Shown: piece by piece, positions 1 to 5,152 of the stretch | Numbering within the stretch: the stretch's first letter is position 1 | Layout: each line of letters opens with the position of its first letter | From: Bryobacterales bacterium | GTDB taxonomy: Bacteria; Acidobacteriota; Terriglobia; Bryobacterales; Bryobacteraceae | NCBI GenBank assembly: GCA_003142355.1 | Contig: PLMF01000205.1 | Location: 264 to 8,831 of the forward strand | Direction: 5' to 3' | Length of the DNA stretch: 8,568 nt | Notes under the pieces: generated by a model | The model's input: the letters and a program-made list of their open reading frames with translations, nothing else | What the model was told of the DNA's origin: nothing | Database searches by the model: none | Position numbers and translations under genes: made by a program

Positions 1-84
1 GGCATGGAGCGCCTGTGCCAGGACCTGCAGGCGCAGGTTTCACAGGACTACCGCGGCCAAGACGTGGACGACCTCTACCTGTAA
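1..84 (+). CDS. C-terminal end of an unidentified protein (partial)
   Basis: The window opens inside a plus-strand frame that reads 27 codons to a TAA at 82-84, ending in DVDDLYL. The tail is hydrophilic and Gln/Asp-rich (CQDLQAQVSQD), as expected of a soluble C-terminus, but it is too short to assign to a family. It converges on the M2 peptidase gene with only 11 bases between the two stop codons (85-95), and no hairpin-plus-T-tract terminator is visible in that space. That the frame is coding is inferred from its GC-rich third positions and the clean stop just before the neighbouring gene. The start and function lie outside the window. Confidence 0.45.
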   Translation, partial: GMERLCQDLQAQVSQDYRGQDVDDLYL

Positions 85-95
85 GCGCCCGGGGG

Positions 96-1889
96 TCACC
101 AGCCCACCGGTTTCCCGCGATTCTGTTCGTCCAGCCACTTTTGCAGGGGCGCAAAATAATCGCGAATGGCCGACGCGTCCATCGCGCGCGTGCCGGCAAT
201 CTTCTCCAGCGCCTCCTGCCAGGGGCGGCTCTGCCCCATTTCCAGCATGGCGTTCAGCCGGCTGCCCGCCGCCTTGTCGCCGAAAATGGAGCAGCGGTTC
301 AGCGGCCCCGCGCACCCGGCGGCCTGCGCCAGCGCGCGGTGAAACTGAAACTGCAGGATGTCGGCCAGGAAGTACCGCATGTAGGGTACATTGGCAGCCA
401 CGTGGTATTTCGCTCCGGGATCGAAATCGGCCTCGTTGCGATCTGCCGGCGGCGCGATTCCCTGGTACTTCTGGCGAAGCTGCCACCAGATCTGGTTGTA
501 CTGTTCGGGCCGGATCTCGCCCGAAAACACCTTCCAGCGCCACTGGTCGATGACCAACCCGAAGGGCAGAAATGCGATCTTTTCCAGCGCCCGGTGCAGC
601 AGCAGGCCGATGTCTTTGGAAGTATCCGGCGCCCGGTCCAGCAGTCCCAGCTTCACCAGGTACTCGGGCGTGATGGAAAGCGCGATGGTATCGCCCACCG
701 CCTCATGGAAACCGTCGTTGGCGCTGTCGCGGAATGAAGGCGGCTGCGGGCTGTAGGCGCGCTGGTAGAAGTTATGGCCCAGTTCGTGGTGGATGGTCAG
801 GAAGTCCTCGCCTGTAATCTGGATGCACATCTTCAGCCGCACATCGCTGAGCGTGTCGAGGTCCCACGCGCTGGCATGGCACACCACCTCGCGGTCCCTG
901 GGTTTGAGGAACAGGGAACGCTCCCAGAATGTCTGCGGCAGCGGATCGAATCCCAGCGAGACGAAGAAGTTCTCGCCGTACTTGACCATCTGCTTCCAGT
1001 CGGCGTTGCGCTTTTTGAGCAGCGCGGTCAAATCGTAGCCCGGGTCGGCGTTGGCCGGCGCCACCAGCGGATAGATGTTGTCCCACTCCTGGGCCCACAT
1101 GTTGCCCAGCAAGTGGGCGGGGATCGGCCCGCTGGCGGGAACCGCGTCGCCGTATTTTTGGCGCAGCCGGGCGCGGACGTAGGCGTGCAGCGACAGATAC
1201 AGCGGCCGCACCTGTTCCCACAGCCGGTCGAGTTCGGCGGCGAAAGCGTCCGGCGCCATATCGTACTTGGCGCGCCACATGGCGCCGTTATCCTGAAAGC
1301 CGAGCTGCCGCGCGCCCTTGTTCGCCAGCTCCACGTAGCGAACGAAATCCTGGCGCATGGGGTGCGCGATGGCGTGCCAGCCGGTCCACGCCTCGAGAAG
1401 CTGTTTGGGGTCGCGGCTCTGGGCGAGAATCTTGCTCAAATCCTCGAGGTCCTTGCAGCTCTCCGGCCCGCTGGGGCAATACTTGCCCTTCCCGTAAGTC
1501 CCTTCCATGCCGGTGACGATGCGGGTCAGCTCTTCGCTCTCCTTGGGATCGGAGGGCGTGGCGATGGTGAGCGAGAGTTTGAGCAGCTTGATTTTGCGCG
1601 CCGTTACCGCGTCGAGCTCGAGGCCGTCGAACCGCGTCGACTGCTTGGCATACTCCACGGTGGCGGCGATGGCGCGTTCGTCGAGCTTGGCCGCGAGGGT
1701 TTCGGTGTCGCCGGTGATGTAGGTGGACTTGACCCAGTCCGCGTGGGCCGAGTCGACGCCCAGGATGAGCAGCTTCTGCTCCACGTCATCGATGAACTTG
1801 CGGGCTTCCTCGGGGGTCGGCTTGCGCGCCGTGCAAGACGCCAGGGCCACCAGAGAGCAAGTAAGGCACACCACGCCACGAATCGTCAT
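96..1889 (-). CDS. M2-family (ACE-like) zinc dipeptidyl carboxypeptidase, lipoprotein
   Basis: This 597-aa protein belongs to peptidase family M2, the angiotensin-converting-enzyme family, whose members remove C-terminal dipeptides. Seen directly: the zinc motif HELGH at 368-372 with catalytic Glu369, and the third zinc ligand Glu396 in GFHEAVGD, at the same 24-residue spacing as in human ACE. The substrate-binding set is present as Lys494, His496, Tyr503 and Tyr506 (KYHVAANVPYMRYF), with Arg505 matching the ACE chloride-binding arginine, and His338-Ala339 sits in VCHASAWD. Cys337/Cys355 and Cys138/Cys145 match ACE disulphides, in keeping with export. The N-terminus is a short hydrophobic signal with lipobox LASC, so lipidation at Cys19 is predicted; Thr at +2 favours the outer membrane (inference). 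The ATG at 1889 is preceded by AAGGTG five bases upstream. The length matches a single-domain bacterial ACE, so it is probably active in periplasmic peptide breakdown. Confidence 0.95.
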   Translation of the reverse strand: MTIRGVVCLTCSLVALASCTARKPTPEEARKFIDDVEQKLLILGVDSAHADWVKSTYITGDTETLAAKLDERAIAATVEYAKQSTRFDGLELDAVTARKIKLLKLSLTIATPSDPKESEELTRIVTGMEGTYGKGKYCPSGPESCKDLEDLSKILAQSRDPKQLLEAWTGWHAIAHPMRQDFVRYVELANKGARQLGFQDNGAMWRAKYDMAPDAFAAELDRLWEQVRPLYLSLHAYVRARLRQKYGDAVPASGPIPAHLLGNMWAQEWDNIYPLVAPANADPGYDLTALLKKRNADWKQMVKYGENFFVSLGFDPLPQTFWERSLFLKPRDREVVCHASAWDLDTLSDVRLKMCIQITGEDFLTIHHELGHNFYQRAYSPQPPSFRDSANDGFHEAVGDTIALSITPEYLVKLGLLDRAPDTSKDIGLLLHRALEKIAFLPFGLVIDQWRWKVFSGEIRPEQYNQIWWQLRQKYQGIAPPADRNEADFDPGAKYHVAANVPYMRYFLADILQFQFHRALAQAAGCAGPLNRCSIFGDKAAGSRLNAMLEMGQSRPWQEALEKIAGTRAMDASAIRDYFAPLQKWLDEQNRGKPVGW

Positions 1890-1934
1890 GCTTACACCTT
1901 AGCGCGGTTTTCGGCTCCCCGGTGCGCGCCGATT

Positions 1935-1963
1935 TTGCGCCTGTGCCGGCATCGTGTTAGCAT
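1935..1963 (+). promoter_or_regulatory. Candidate promoter of tRNA-Asp
   Basis: TTGCGC at 1935-1940 and TAGCAT at 1958-1963 are 17 bases apart, and a TG at 1955-1956 gives the -10 an extended form. The predicted start near 1970 would leave a leader of about 15 bases before the mature tRNA. The match is moderate. A small palindrome (CGGAT-T-ATCCG, 1964-1974) lies just after it. The divergent M2 peptidase gene must have its promoter in the same 96-base space, but I could not pick one with confidence. Confidence 0.4.
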
Positions 1964-1985
1964 CGGATTATCCGCCTGACATTGC

Positions 1986-2063
<78 letters not shown>

Positions 2064-2114
2064 CATAACCCTCCTGTTTGTCGCACTTCGAGTTTTCAAC
2101 CGGCCTTTTTGCTA

Positions 2115-2217
2115 CTCGCGTTATGCGCAGGCCTCCGCGTCGAAAAAGTGTGAGGTACGCCAGCGTCAGGGACAGAAGAAAGGCTGATATGGAAATGAGC
2201 AGAGATGCGAGGGGCAC
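2115..2217 (-). pseudogene. N-terminal fragment of a small membrane protein, truncated near tRNA-Asp
   Basis: Four bases after the higA stop, a GTG at 2215-2217 opens a frame whose first 25 residues form a clear transmembrane helix (PLASLLISISAFLLSLTLAY) followed by a positive cytoplasmic-side segment (FRRGGLRITR). This looks like the start of a real single-span protein. Beyond about codon 34 (near 2115) the frame loses protein-like character and then runs through the antisense of tRNA-Asp, giving the familiar artefact peptide GLEPATSD before stopping at 1957. I therefore read it as a gene start left behind by recombination or decay, possibly the third gene of the higBA transcript. The end coordinate is approximate. 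It could instead be a chance hydrophobic frame. Confidence 0.4.
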
Positions 2218-2221
2218 AAGC

Positions 2222-2536
2222 CTACGCAGCCCTCTTCGGAATGACGTCGCGCTCGATCACGGCCTTGTCGAGGGAGTCGAGATCGAAGCGGTTCTGAATG
2301 TTCAGCCAGTACTGCGCCGAGGTCCCGAAGTAGCGGCCGAGGCGCGCGGCGGTGTCGGCAGTGATCCCGCGCCTCTCATTCACGATCAGGCTGATGCGGT
2401 TCGCCGGGACCCGGATCGCCTGCGCCAGCCCGTTGATGCTGATCTCCTCGTCCTTCATGTCTTCGAGCAGAATCTTGCCAGGGTGGATCGGCGGCAGCTT
2501 CTTTCCGCCCTTAGTGGTAGTCGGTGATTTCGACAT
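2222..2536 (-). CDS. higA: HigA-type antitoxin, XRE helix-turn-helix
   Basis: This 104-aa protein is the antitoxin of a HigBA type II toxin-antitoxin module. It should bind and neutralise HigB and, through its DNA-binding domain, repress the shared promoter. Seen: the family opening PPIHPGKILLEDM (15-27), the helix-turn-helix from about residue 35 (NGLAQAIRVPANRISLIVN), the characteristic ERRGITADTAARLGRYFGTS stretch (54-73), and the closing YWLNIQNRFDL (76-86). I chose the ATG at 2536, not the in-frame ATG at 2584, because AAAGGA sits 7 bases upstream (2544-2549) and the shorter protein matches the family's usual length. The gene begins inside the 3' end of higB, overlapping it by 26 bases, so the two are translated from one message. 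The Lys-rich N-terminal stretch (about residues 1-14) is probably flexible. Confidence 0.93.
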   Translation of the reverse strand: MSKSPTTTKGGKKLPPIHPGKILLEDMKDEEISINGLAQAIRVPANRISLIVNERRGITADTAARLGRYFGTSAQYWLNIQNRFDLDSLDKAVIERDVIPKRAA

Positions 2537-2789
2537 CGGCCGGTCCTTTCGCTTCCCAGTTGAAGCAGATTCGATATTGGTCATTGATCCGAATGCTGAA
2601 CCGCCCCTTGCGGTTGCCGATCAGCGCTTCGAGCCGATTGCCGCGAAGCGCCCGGAGGTCTTCCAGCGAAGTCGCGGAGTCCAGCCGGATCAGGCGCGTT
2701 CGCGCTTGCTCTTCGATGTTCACCAGTTCAACCACGCGCAGGCCGTCCATTAACTTCTTGGCCCGCTCGTCCTTGAACGACTGAATCAT
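2511..2789 (-). CDS. higB: HigB-type toxin, RelE/ParE-fold mRNA interferase
   Basis: This 92-aa protein matches the HigB-like toxin family (Pfam PF05015), RelE-fold nucleases that cleave mRNA on the ribosome until bound by HigA. Seen: MIQSFKDERAKKL at the start, the NIEEQARTRLIRLDSATSLEDL helical middle (24-45), then the conserved beta-sheet part with LRGNRLEALIG (48-58), RKGRFSIRINDQYRICF (60-76) and the C-terminal DYH (90-92). The basic residues Arg63, Arg67 and Arg73 and the terminal His92 are in the positions the family conserves, and no truncation is apparent, so it is probably functional. The toxin comes first and the antitoxin second, the normal higBA order. The ATG at 2789 has no clear Shine-Dalgarno sequence (CCTTGTAGAT precedes it), which may keep toxin output low. 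The operator candidate at 2792-2828 lies immediately upstream. Confidence 0.93.
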   Translation of the reverse strand: MIQSFKDERAKKLMDGLRVVELVNIEEQARTRLIRLDSATSLEDLRALRGNRLEALIGNRKGRFSIRINDQYRICFNWEAKGPADVEITDYH

Positions 2790-2791
2790 AT

Positions 2792-2828
2792 CTACAAGGG
2801 TATTATGTTCCAGATAATACTACAAGGG
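2792..2828 (+). repeat. Pair of 9-bp direct repeats framing the higBA operator
   Basis: CTACAAGGG occurs at 2792-2800 and again at 2820-2828, 28 bp apart. Each copy shares one base with the end of the inverted repeat, so the block reads repeat, palindrome, repeat. The 28-bp period is not a whole number of helical turns (about 2.7). The copies could be secondary protein-binding sites, the trace of a small duplication, or a target-site-like duplication around an inserted palindrome. Confidence 0.75.
2800..2820. promoter_or_regulatory. Inverted-repeat operator candidate of higBA
   Basis: GTATTAT (2800-2806) and ATAATAC (2814-2820) form a perfect inverted repeat with 7-bp arms around GTTCCAG, starting 11 bases upstream of the higB ATG. 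On the minus strand the arms supply AT-rich -10-like hexamers (TATTAT at 2819-2814, CATAAT at 2808-2803), so a protein bound here would block transcription of higBA. HigA antitoxins are known to repress their operons by binding palindromes at the promoter. That HigA binds this one is inference from position. No good -35 box is visible upstream; the flank is G/C-rich. Confidence 0.7.
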
Positions 2829-2959
2829 GCGGCGGGGTGGCAGCGGTGCAGCGGGCGGTGATGGCGCACCTGGCAGACGTATCCGAAACCGCGGGCTGAT
2901 GACGGGCTCCCATCGTCCTCGCGACATCAACTGGTCAGGCGCGGCGTCCTGGAGTGGAT

Positions 2960-2975
2960 GGTGCCGACCGGCACC
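2960..2975 (-). terminator. Candidate hairpin ending the groES operon
   Basis: GGTGCC (2960-2965) and GGCACC (2970-2975) can form a 6-bp, GC-only stem with a 4-base loop, 26 bases after the stop codon of the zinc-ribbon gene. There is no T-tract on its downstream side (minus-strand direction), so it is not a classical intrinsic terminator; it may stabilise the transcript end or simply be incidental. Apart from this hairpin and a G-rich tract at 2826-2840, I see nothing in 2829-3001. Confidence 0.3.
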
Positions 2976-3001
2976 GGATCCCCGCCATCCTCTGCAATCG
3001 T

Positions 3002-3193
3002 TTACACCGTGTCCGCGATGAGAGTTTGCCATCGGAATAGGAAGAAGTGGTGGCCGCAAAGAGCGCAGCGGCAGGGTTGAAGGAGCCAGTGGAAAGCCCT
3101 CTCGATGGCATTTCGGGCGCCTACGCTTCTGAAATCGATCGATCTGCAATGCGGACAGCGCGTCGAGAACAGCCCCACTCTGGCGCGGCTCAT
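3002..3193 (-). CDS. Small zinc-ribbon-like protein, unknown function
   Basis: This 63-aa protein carries two CxxC knuckles, CPHC at 13-16 and CALC at 43-46 followed by GHHFFLFRW, separated by a 26-residue stretch rich in Arg and hydrophobic residues (FRSVGARNAIERAFHWLLQP). The layout predicts one structural zinc site formed by the four cysteines; Cys41 is an extra. The middle segment (about 28-39) could be an amphipathic or membrane-associated helix. Short proteins of this design recur in soil bacteria, but I know of no established function. The ATG overlaps the stop of the upstream gene as ATGA (3190-3193), pointing to translational coupling, since no strong ribosome site precedes it. It would be the last gene of the four-gene operon. 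Real gene likely; function unknown. Confidence 0.7.
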   Translation of the reverse strand: MSRARVGLFSTRCPHCRSIDFRSVGARNAIERAFHWLLQPCRCALCGHHFFLFRWQTLIADTV

Positions 3194-3423
3194 GGCTCGG
3201 TATCGGCTTTCGGCGTGCTGTCTGCGGCAGGGCTGGCCTGATTCTGGAGGGACGGCGTGAAGTAAGGCGCTCGGGGGACGTCGTGCTGCCCGGCCACACG
3301 GCGGCTTGCCTCCCGCGCGGCACTCAGTTGTTCCGGTGTCCTCAGGTCGGGCTCCGACACTCTGACCCGCTCTTTCGCGCGCGAAACCTGGCGCTTATGG
3401 CGCTTTAACAGCCTTTTGTTCAT
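3190..3423 (-). CDS. Basic small protein of unknown function downstream of groES
   Basis: This 77-aa protein has a strongly basic N-terminus (MNKRLLKRHKRQVSRAKERVRV) that would form a helix able to touch nucleic acid or an acidic partner, followed by SEPDLRTPEQLSAAREASRR and a Pro/Ala/Ser-rich, probably disordered tail. I recognise no named domain. Support for its being real: it begins 8 bases after the groES stop, and AAAGGA at 3428-3433 lies 4 bases before the ATG, overlapping that stop. The next gene also starts in its stop codon. A role in RNA binding or ribosome association is only a guess from charge. Confidence 0.6.
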   Translation of the reverse strand: MNKRLLKRHKRQVSRAKERVRVSEPDLRTPEQLSAAREASRRVAGQHDVPRAPYFTPSLQNQASPAADSTPKADTEP

Positions 3424-3431
3424 CGTGTCCT

Positions 3432-3731
3432 TTACTGAGGGGACGCATCCAGAACTCCGAGGACATCATCCTCGCGCATGATGATGTACTCAGTGCCATC
3501 CAGTTTGATCTCGTTGCCGGAGTACTTGCCGAACAGGATGCGGTCGCCGGCTTTGACGTCGAGGGCCACCATTTGGCCGTCGTCGAGCCGCTTGCCCTTC
3601 CCGATGGCCATCACTTCACCCTCCTGGGGCTTTTCCTGAGCCGAATCGGGGATCACGATACCGTGGCGCGTGGTTTCCCGTTCCTCGATTCGCTTCACCA
3701 CGATGCGGTCGTATAAGGGTCGGATGTTCAT
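3432..3731 (-). CDS. groES: GroES-family 10-kDa co-chaperonin, no groEL alongside
   Basis: This 99-aa protein is full length for GroES, the heptameric lid of the GroEL folding chamber. Seen: the opening [14 protein letters not shown], the mobile-loop region at about 16-32 with the GroEL-contacting hydrophobic trio Ile25-Val26-Ile27 in HGIVIPD, the [20 protein letters not shown] segment (33-52), and the core [21 protein letters not shown] ending in [13 protein letters not shown]. The loop reads [10 protein letters not shown] where most GroES proteins have a Gly-Gly pair, a mild change at the contact site. It is the second gene of the block: GGAGG-type sequence at 3743-3747 lies 11 bases before the ATG, and the upstream stop is 18 bases away. 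GroES normally precedes groEL, but here two small genes follow instead. It is probably a second, accessory copy, though the rest of the genome is not visible. Confidence 0.95.
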   Translation of the reverse strand: MNIRPLYDRIVVKRIEERETTRHGIVIPDSAQEKPQEGEVMAIGKGKRLDDGQMVALDVKAGDRILFGKYSGNEIKLDGTEYIIMREDDVLGVLDASPQ

Positions 3732-3749
3732 GATGCTGTCAGCCTCCAG

Positions 3750-4166
3750 TCAGATTGAGTTGTAAAAAGCTTGGTGGAAGACCATGCCCTTCTGAAGATG
3801 TCGCGGGTGAGCGGAGACACTCACATAAGGCAGTTTCAGAAATGATTTTCCCGTAACCTGCGTAATCTCGATACTGTTGCAATTCTGCGATTTTACGTTC
3901 GCGATCAGTCGCTGCAACGCGGCGCGTAGTGTCTTTTGCCGGTCGAATCCGAAGACCGTGGTCTTGATCTCCCCCGCCATGAAAAAAAAGGTCCATCCTG
4001 CTGCCCGCACTTCCTTCTCGAAAACCGAACGAGAATCTTCGACCGCTGCCCATCCACTCCAATCAGACCCTGTCTGGAGCGGCCGGGAGTTTGGCAGATA
4101 CGTGCCTTCTTGAATCAAAATGCTCCCCGCTGCGATGGCATCTGTCATGGACAAGCGCTCAGACAT
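3750..4166 (-). CDS. Unrecognised 138-aa protein, first gene of the groES operon
   Basis: I do not recognise a named family. The protein is soluble, with no signal peptide or membrane segment. Its middle is the most family-like part: AGWTFFFMAGEIKTTVFGFD (56-75), then a helix QKTLRAALQRLIANVKSQNCN (77-97), then SIEITQVTGKSFLKLPYVSVSAHPRHLQKGMVF (98-130). This alternation suggests a compact alpha/beta domain. The AHPRHLQKG motif (119-127) is a candidate functional site. The ATG at 4166 lies only 5 bases after the -10 box, so transcription would start at or inside it; that implies a leaderless message or use of the second Met (4148). Neither start has a clear Shine-Dalgarno sequence. It leads a block with groES 18 bases downstream, so a stress or protein-quality role is possible but unproven. 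Confidence 0.75.
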   Translation of the reverse strand: MSERLSMTDAIAAGSILIQEGTYLPNSRPLQTGSDWSGWAAVEDSRSVFEKEVRAAGWTFFFMAGEIKTTVFGFDRQKTLRAALQRLIANVKSQNCNSIEITQVTGKSFLKLPYVSVSAHPRHLQKGMVFHQAFYNSI

Positions 4167-4183
4167 TAACTATTATCAGTTAA
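4166..4183. promoter_or_regulatory. Palindromic operator candidate over the -10 box
   Basis: TTAACT (4166-4171), six bases, AGTTAA (4178-4183) is a perfect inverted repeat whose spacer is precisely the -10 hexamer of the minus-strand promoter. A dimeric regulator bound here would shut off the groES block. A third TTAACT half-site occurs at 4245-4250, 20 bases before the GTG of the divergent XRE gene. The nearby XRE-family protein is the obvious candidate ligand (inference from proximity only). Confidence 0.65.
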
Positions 4184-4200
4184 GTAGACTTGCTTGTCAA
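4172..4200 (-). promoter_or_regulatory. Near-consensus sigma-70-type promoter of the groES operon
   Basis: On the minus strand TTGACA (4200-4195) and GATAAT (4177-4172) are separated by exactly 17 bases, matching the consensus at 11 of 12 positions. The expected start, about 7 bases past the -10, falls at 4165-4166, on the ATG of the first gene. The -35 box lies in a short palindrome (GCTTG-T-CAAGC, 4192-4202), so the plus strand also shows TTGTCA, but no matching -10 box for the divergent gene was found at the right distance. Confidence 0.8.
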
Positions 4201-4269
4201 GCGCGTCTGTGGCAAGATGGTACAGGCTAATTGACCGATTCTGGTTAACTGGAACCGACAGGACCCTGC

Positions 4270-5148
4270 GTGGACGTTTCTCTCTTAATAAAGCACCGCT
4301 TAAAGGAACTTGGCCTCGAGCAGAAGGATCTCGCGGTTGCCGCTCAAGTGACCGAATCGTACATCTCACAGTTGCTGGCCGGGAAGAAGGCGCCTCCCGC
4401 GCCCGGGCGCACCGACATCTACGAAAAGATTGGCAGGGTCTTGAGGCTCCCGAGCGGTGAACTTTCGAATCTGGCGGACCTGCAGCGCAAGGAGGAATTG
4501 AGGAAAAAAGCGGCGGAGACCCCGCGGCCTCTATACCAAGAGTGTCGAGAGTTGATTCTGCGCAAATGCGATTCCGCCAGGCAAAGAGAACTGCGCCGGA
4601 TTTTTGAGAAGGAGCCGTTCGGCGAACTCGAACGCCTGGTCACTCAAAAGCTTCTGGACGTCGCCCAAGGAGTTGCCAAGGAGGAACTGCAAAGTGAAGA
4701 GTGGCTGCGCCTCATGGCCCAGCTCAGCGGCCGCAGCTATGAGCAAATGCGCGTTGCCATTCTCGAGTTCCTGGACACGGATGTATTCAACGTCTCGGCT
4801 GGAAACTGCATCTCTTTCCTGGATCCGATGATCGACTCCTGGGATATCGACCTGAAGACCTTTGGCATGGGAGTGGTCCTCAACCGCCGGCTGGCGGCAG
4901 GCAGTCTGAAGCGATTTGAGTTTGCCGAACAGGAGCCTCCACGGCCCTTGGCTGTGGAACCGGGGCTGGAACAATTCCTAAAGGACGCGTCCTTAAGCGG
5001 CGATGCCACCGCAGAGGAAATCGAATTTCTGAAGACGCTGAAGTTCAGAGAGAAGCAACCTTCCCCAATCTACTATTACCGGGAGCTGCAGAACCTGAGG
5101 GATCCGCTCCATTTCCCGCGTGTAGCGCAACCCGGAGGATCGGATTGA
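4270..5148 (+). CDS. XRE-family transcriptional regulator with uncharacterised C-terminal domain
   Basis: This 292-aa protein has an N-terminal Cro/C1-type helix-turn-helix at about 4-67: IKHRLKELGLEQKDLAVAA forms the first helices and VTESYISQLLAGKK (27-40) the recognition helix, followed by the usual TDIYEKIGRVLRLPSGEL. The remaining 220 residues are helical and acidic/basic with no domain I can name; LDPMIDSWDIDLKTFGMGV (184-202) and SPIYYYRELQNLRDPLHF (265-282) stand out as likely conserved blocks, perhaps for dimerisation or a ligand. The start is GTG with AGGA (4260-4263) 6 bases upstream. It is transcribed away from the groES block across a 103-base shared control region holding the palindrome, and its stop lies 4 bases before the glycosyltransferase start, so it probably heads that operon and may control both units. 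Confidence 0.85.
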   Translation: MDVSLLIKHRLKELGLEQKDLAVAAQVTESYISQLLAGKKAPPAPGRTDIYEKIGRVLRLPSGELSNLADLQRKEELRKKAAETPRPLYQECRELILRKCDSARQRELRRIFEKEPFGELERLVTQKLLDVAQGVAKEELQSEEWLRLMAQLSGRSYEQMRVAILEFLDTDVFNVSAGNCISFLDPMIDSWDIDLKTFGMGVVLNRRLAAGSLKRFEFAEQEPPRPLAVEPGLEQFLKDASLSGDATAEEIEFLKTLKFREKQPSPIYYYRELQNLRDPLHFPRVAQPGGSD

Positions 5149-5152
5149 CCGA

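Noticed and set aside
85..95. Bidirectional terminator between the convergent genes
   Set aside because: The 11 bases contain a CCCGGG core but no stem of useful length and no T-tract on either side.
774..1979. Long plus-strand open frame (401 codons) over the M2 peptidase gene
   Set aside because: It is the antisense of a gene with a complete, family-consistent active site; its translation is Arg/Leu/Gly-rich without domains. Long antisense frames are expected in GC-rich coding DNA.
2537..2584. Longer higA start at 2584
   Set aside because: It would extend the overlap with higB to 74 bases and add 16 residues absent from the family, while the ATG at 2536 has AAAGGA at ideal spacing.
2820..3323. 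Minus-strand 167-codon frame across the space downstream of the zinc-ribbon gene
   Set aside because: Pro/Arg-rich low-information translation overlapping two better-supported small genes in another frame.
4201..4269. Promoter for the XRE-GT4-GH130 unit
   Set aside because: TTGTCA (4194-4199) and TTGACC (4231-4236) resemble -35 boxes, but neither has a convincing -10 at 16-18 bases, so none is called.
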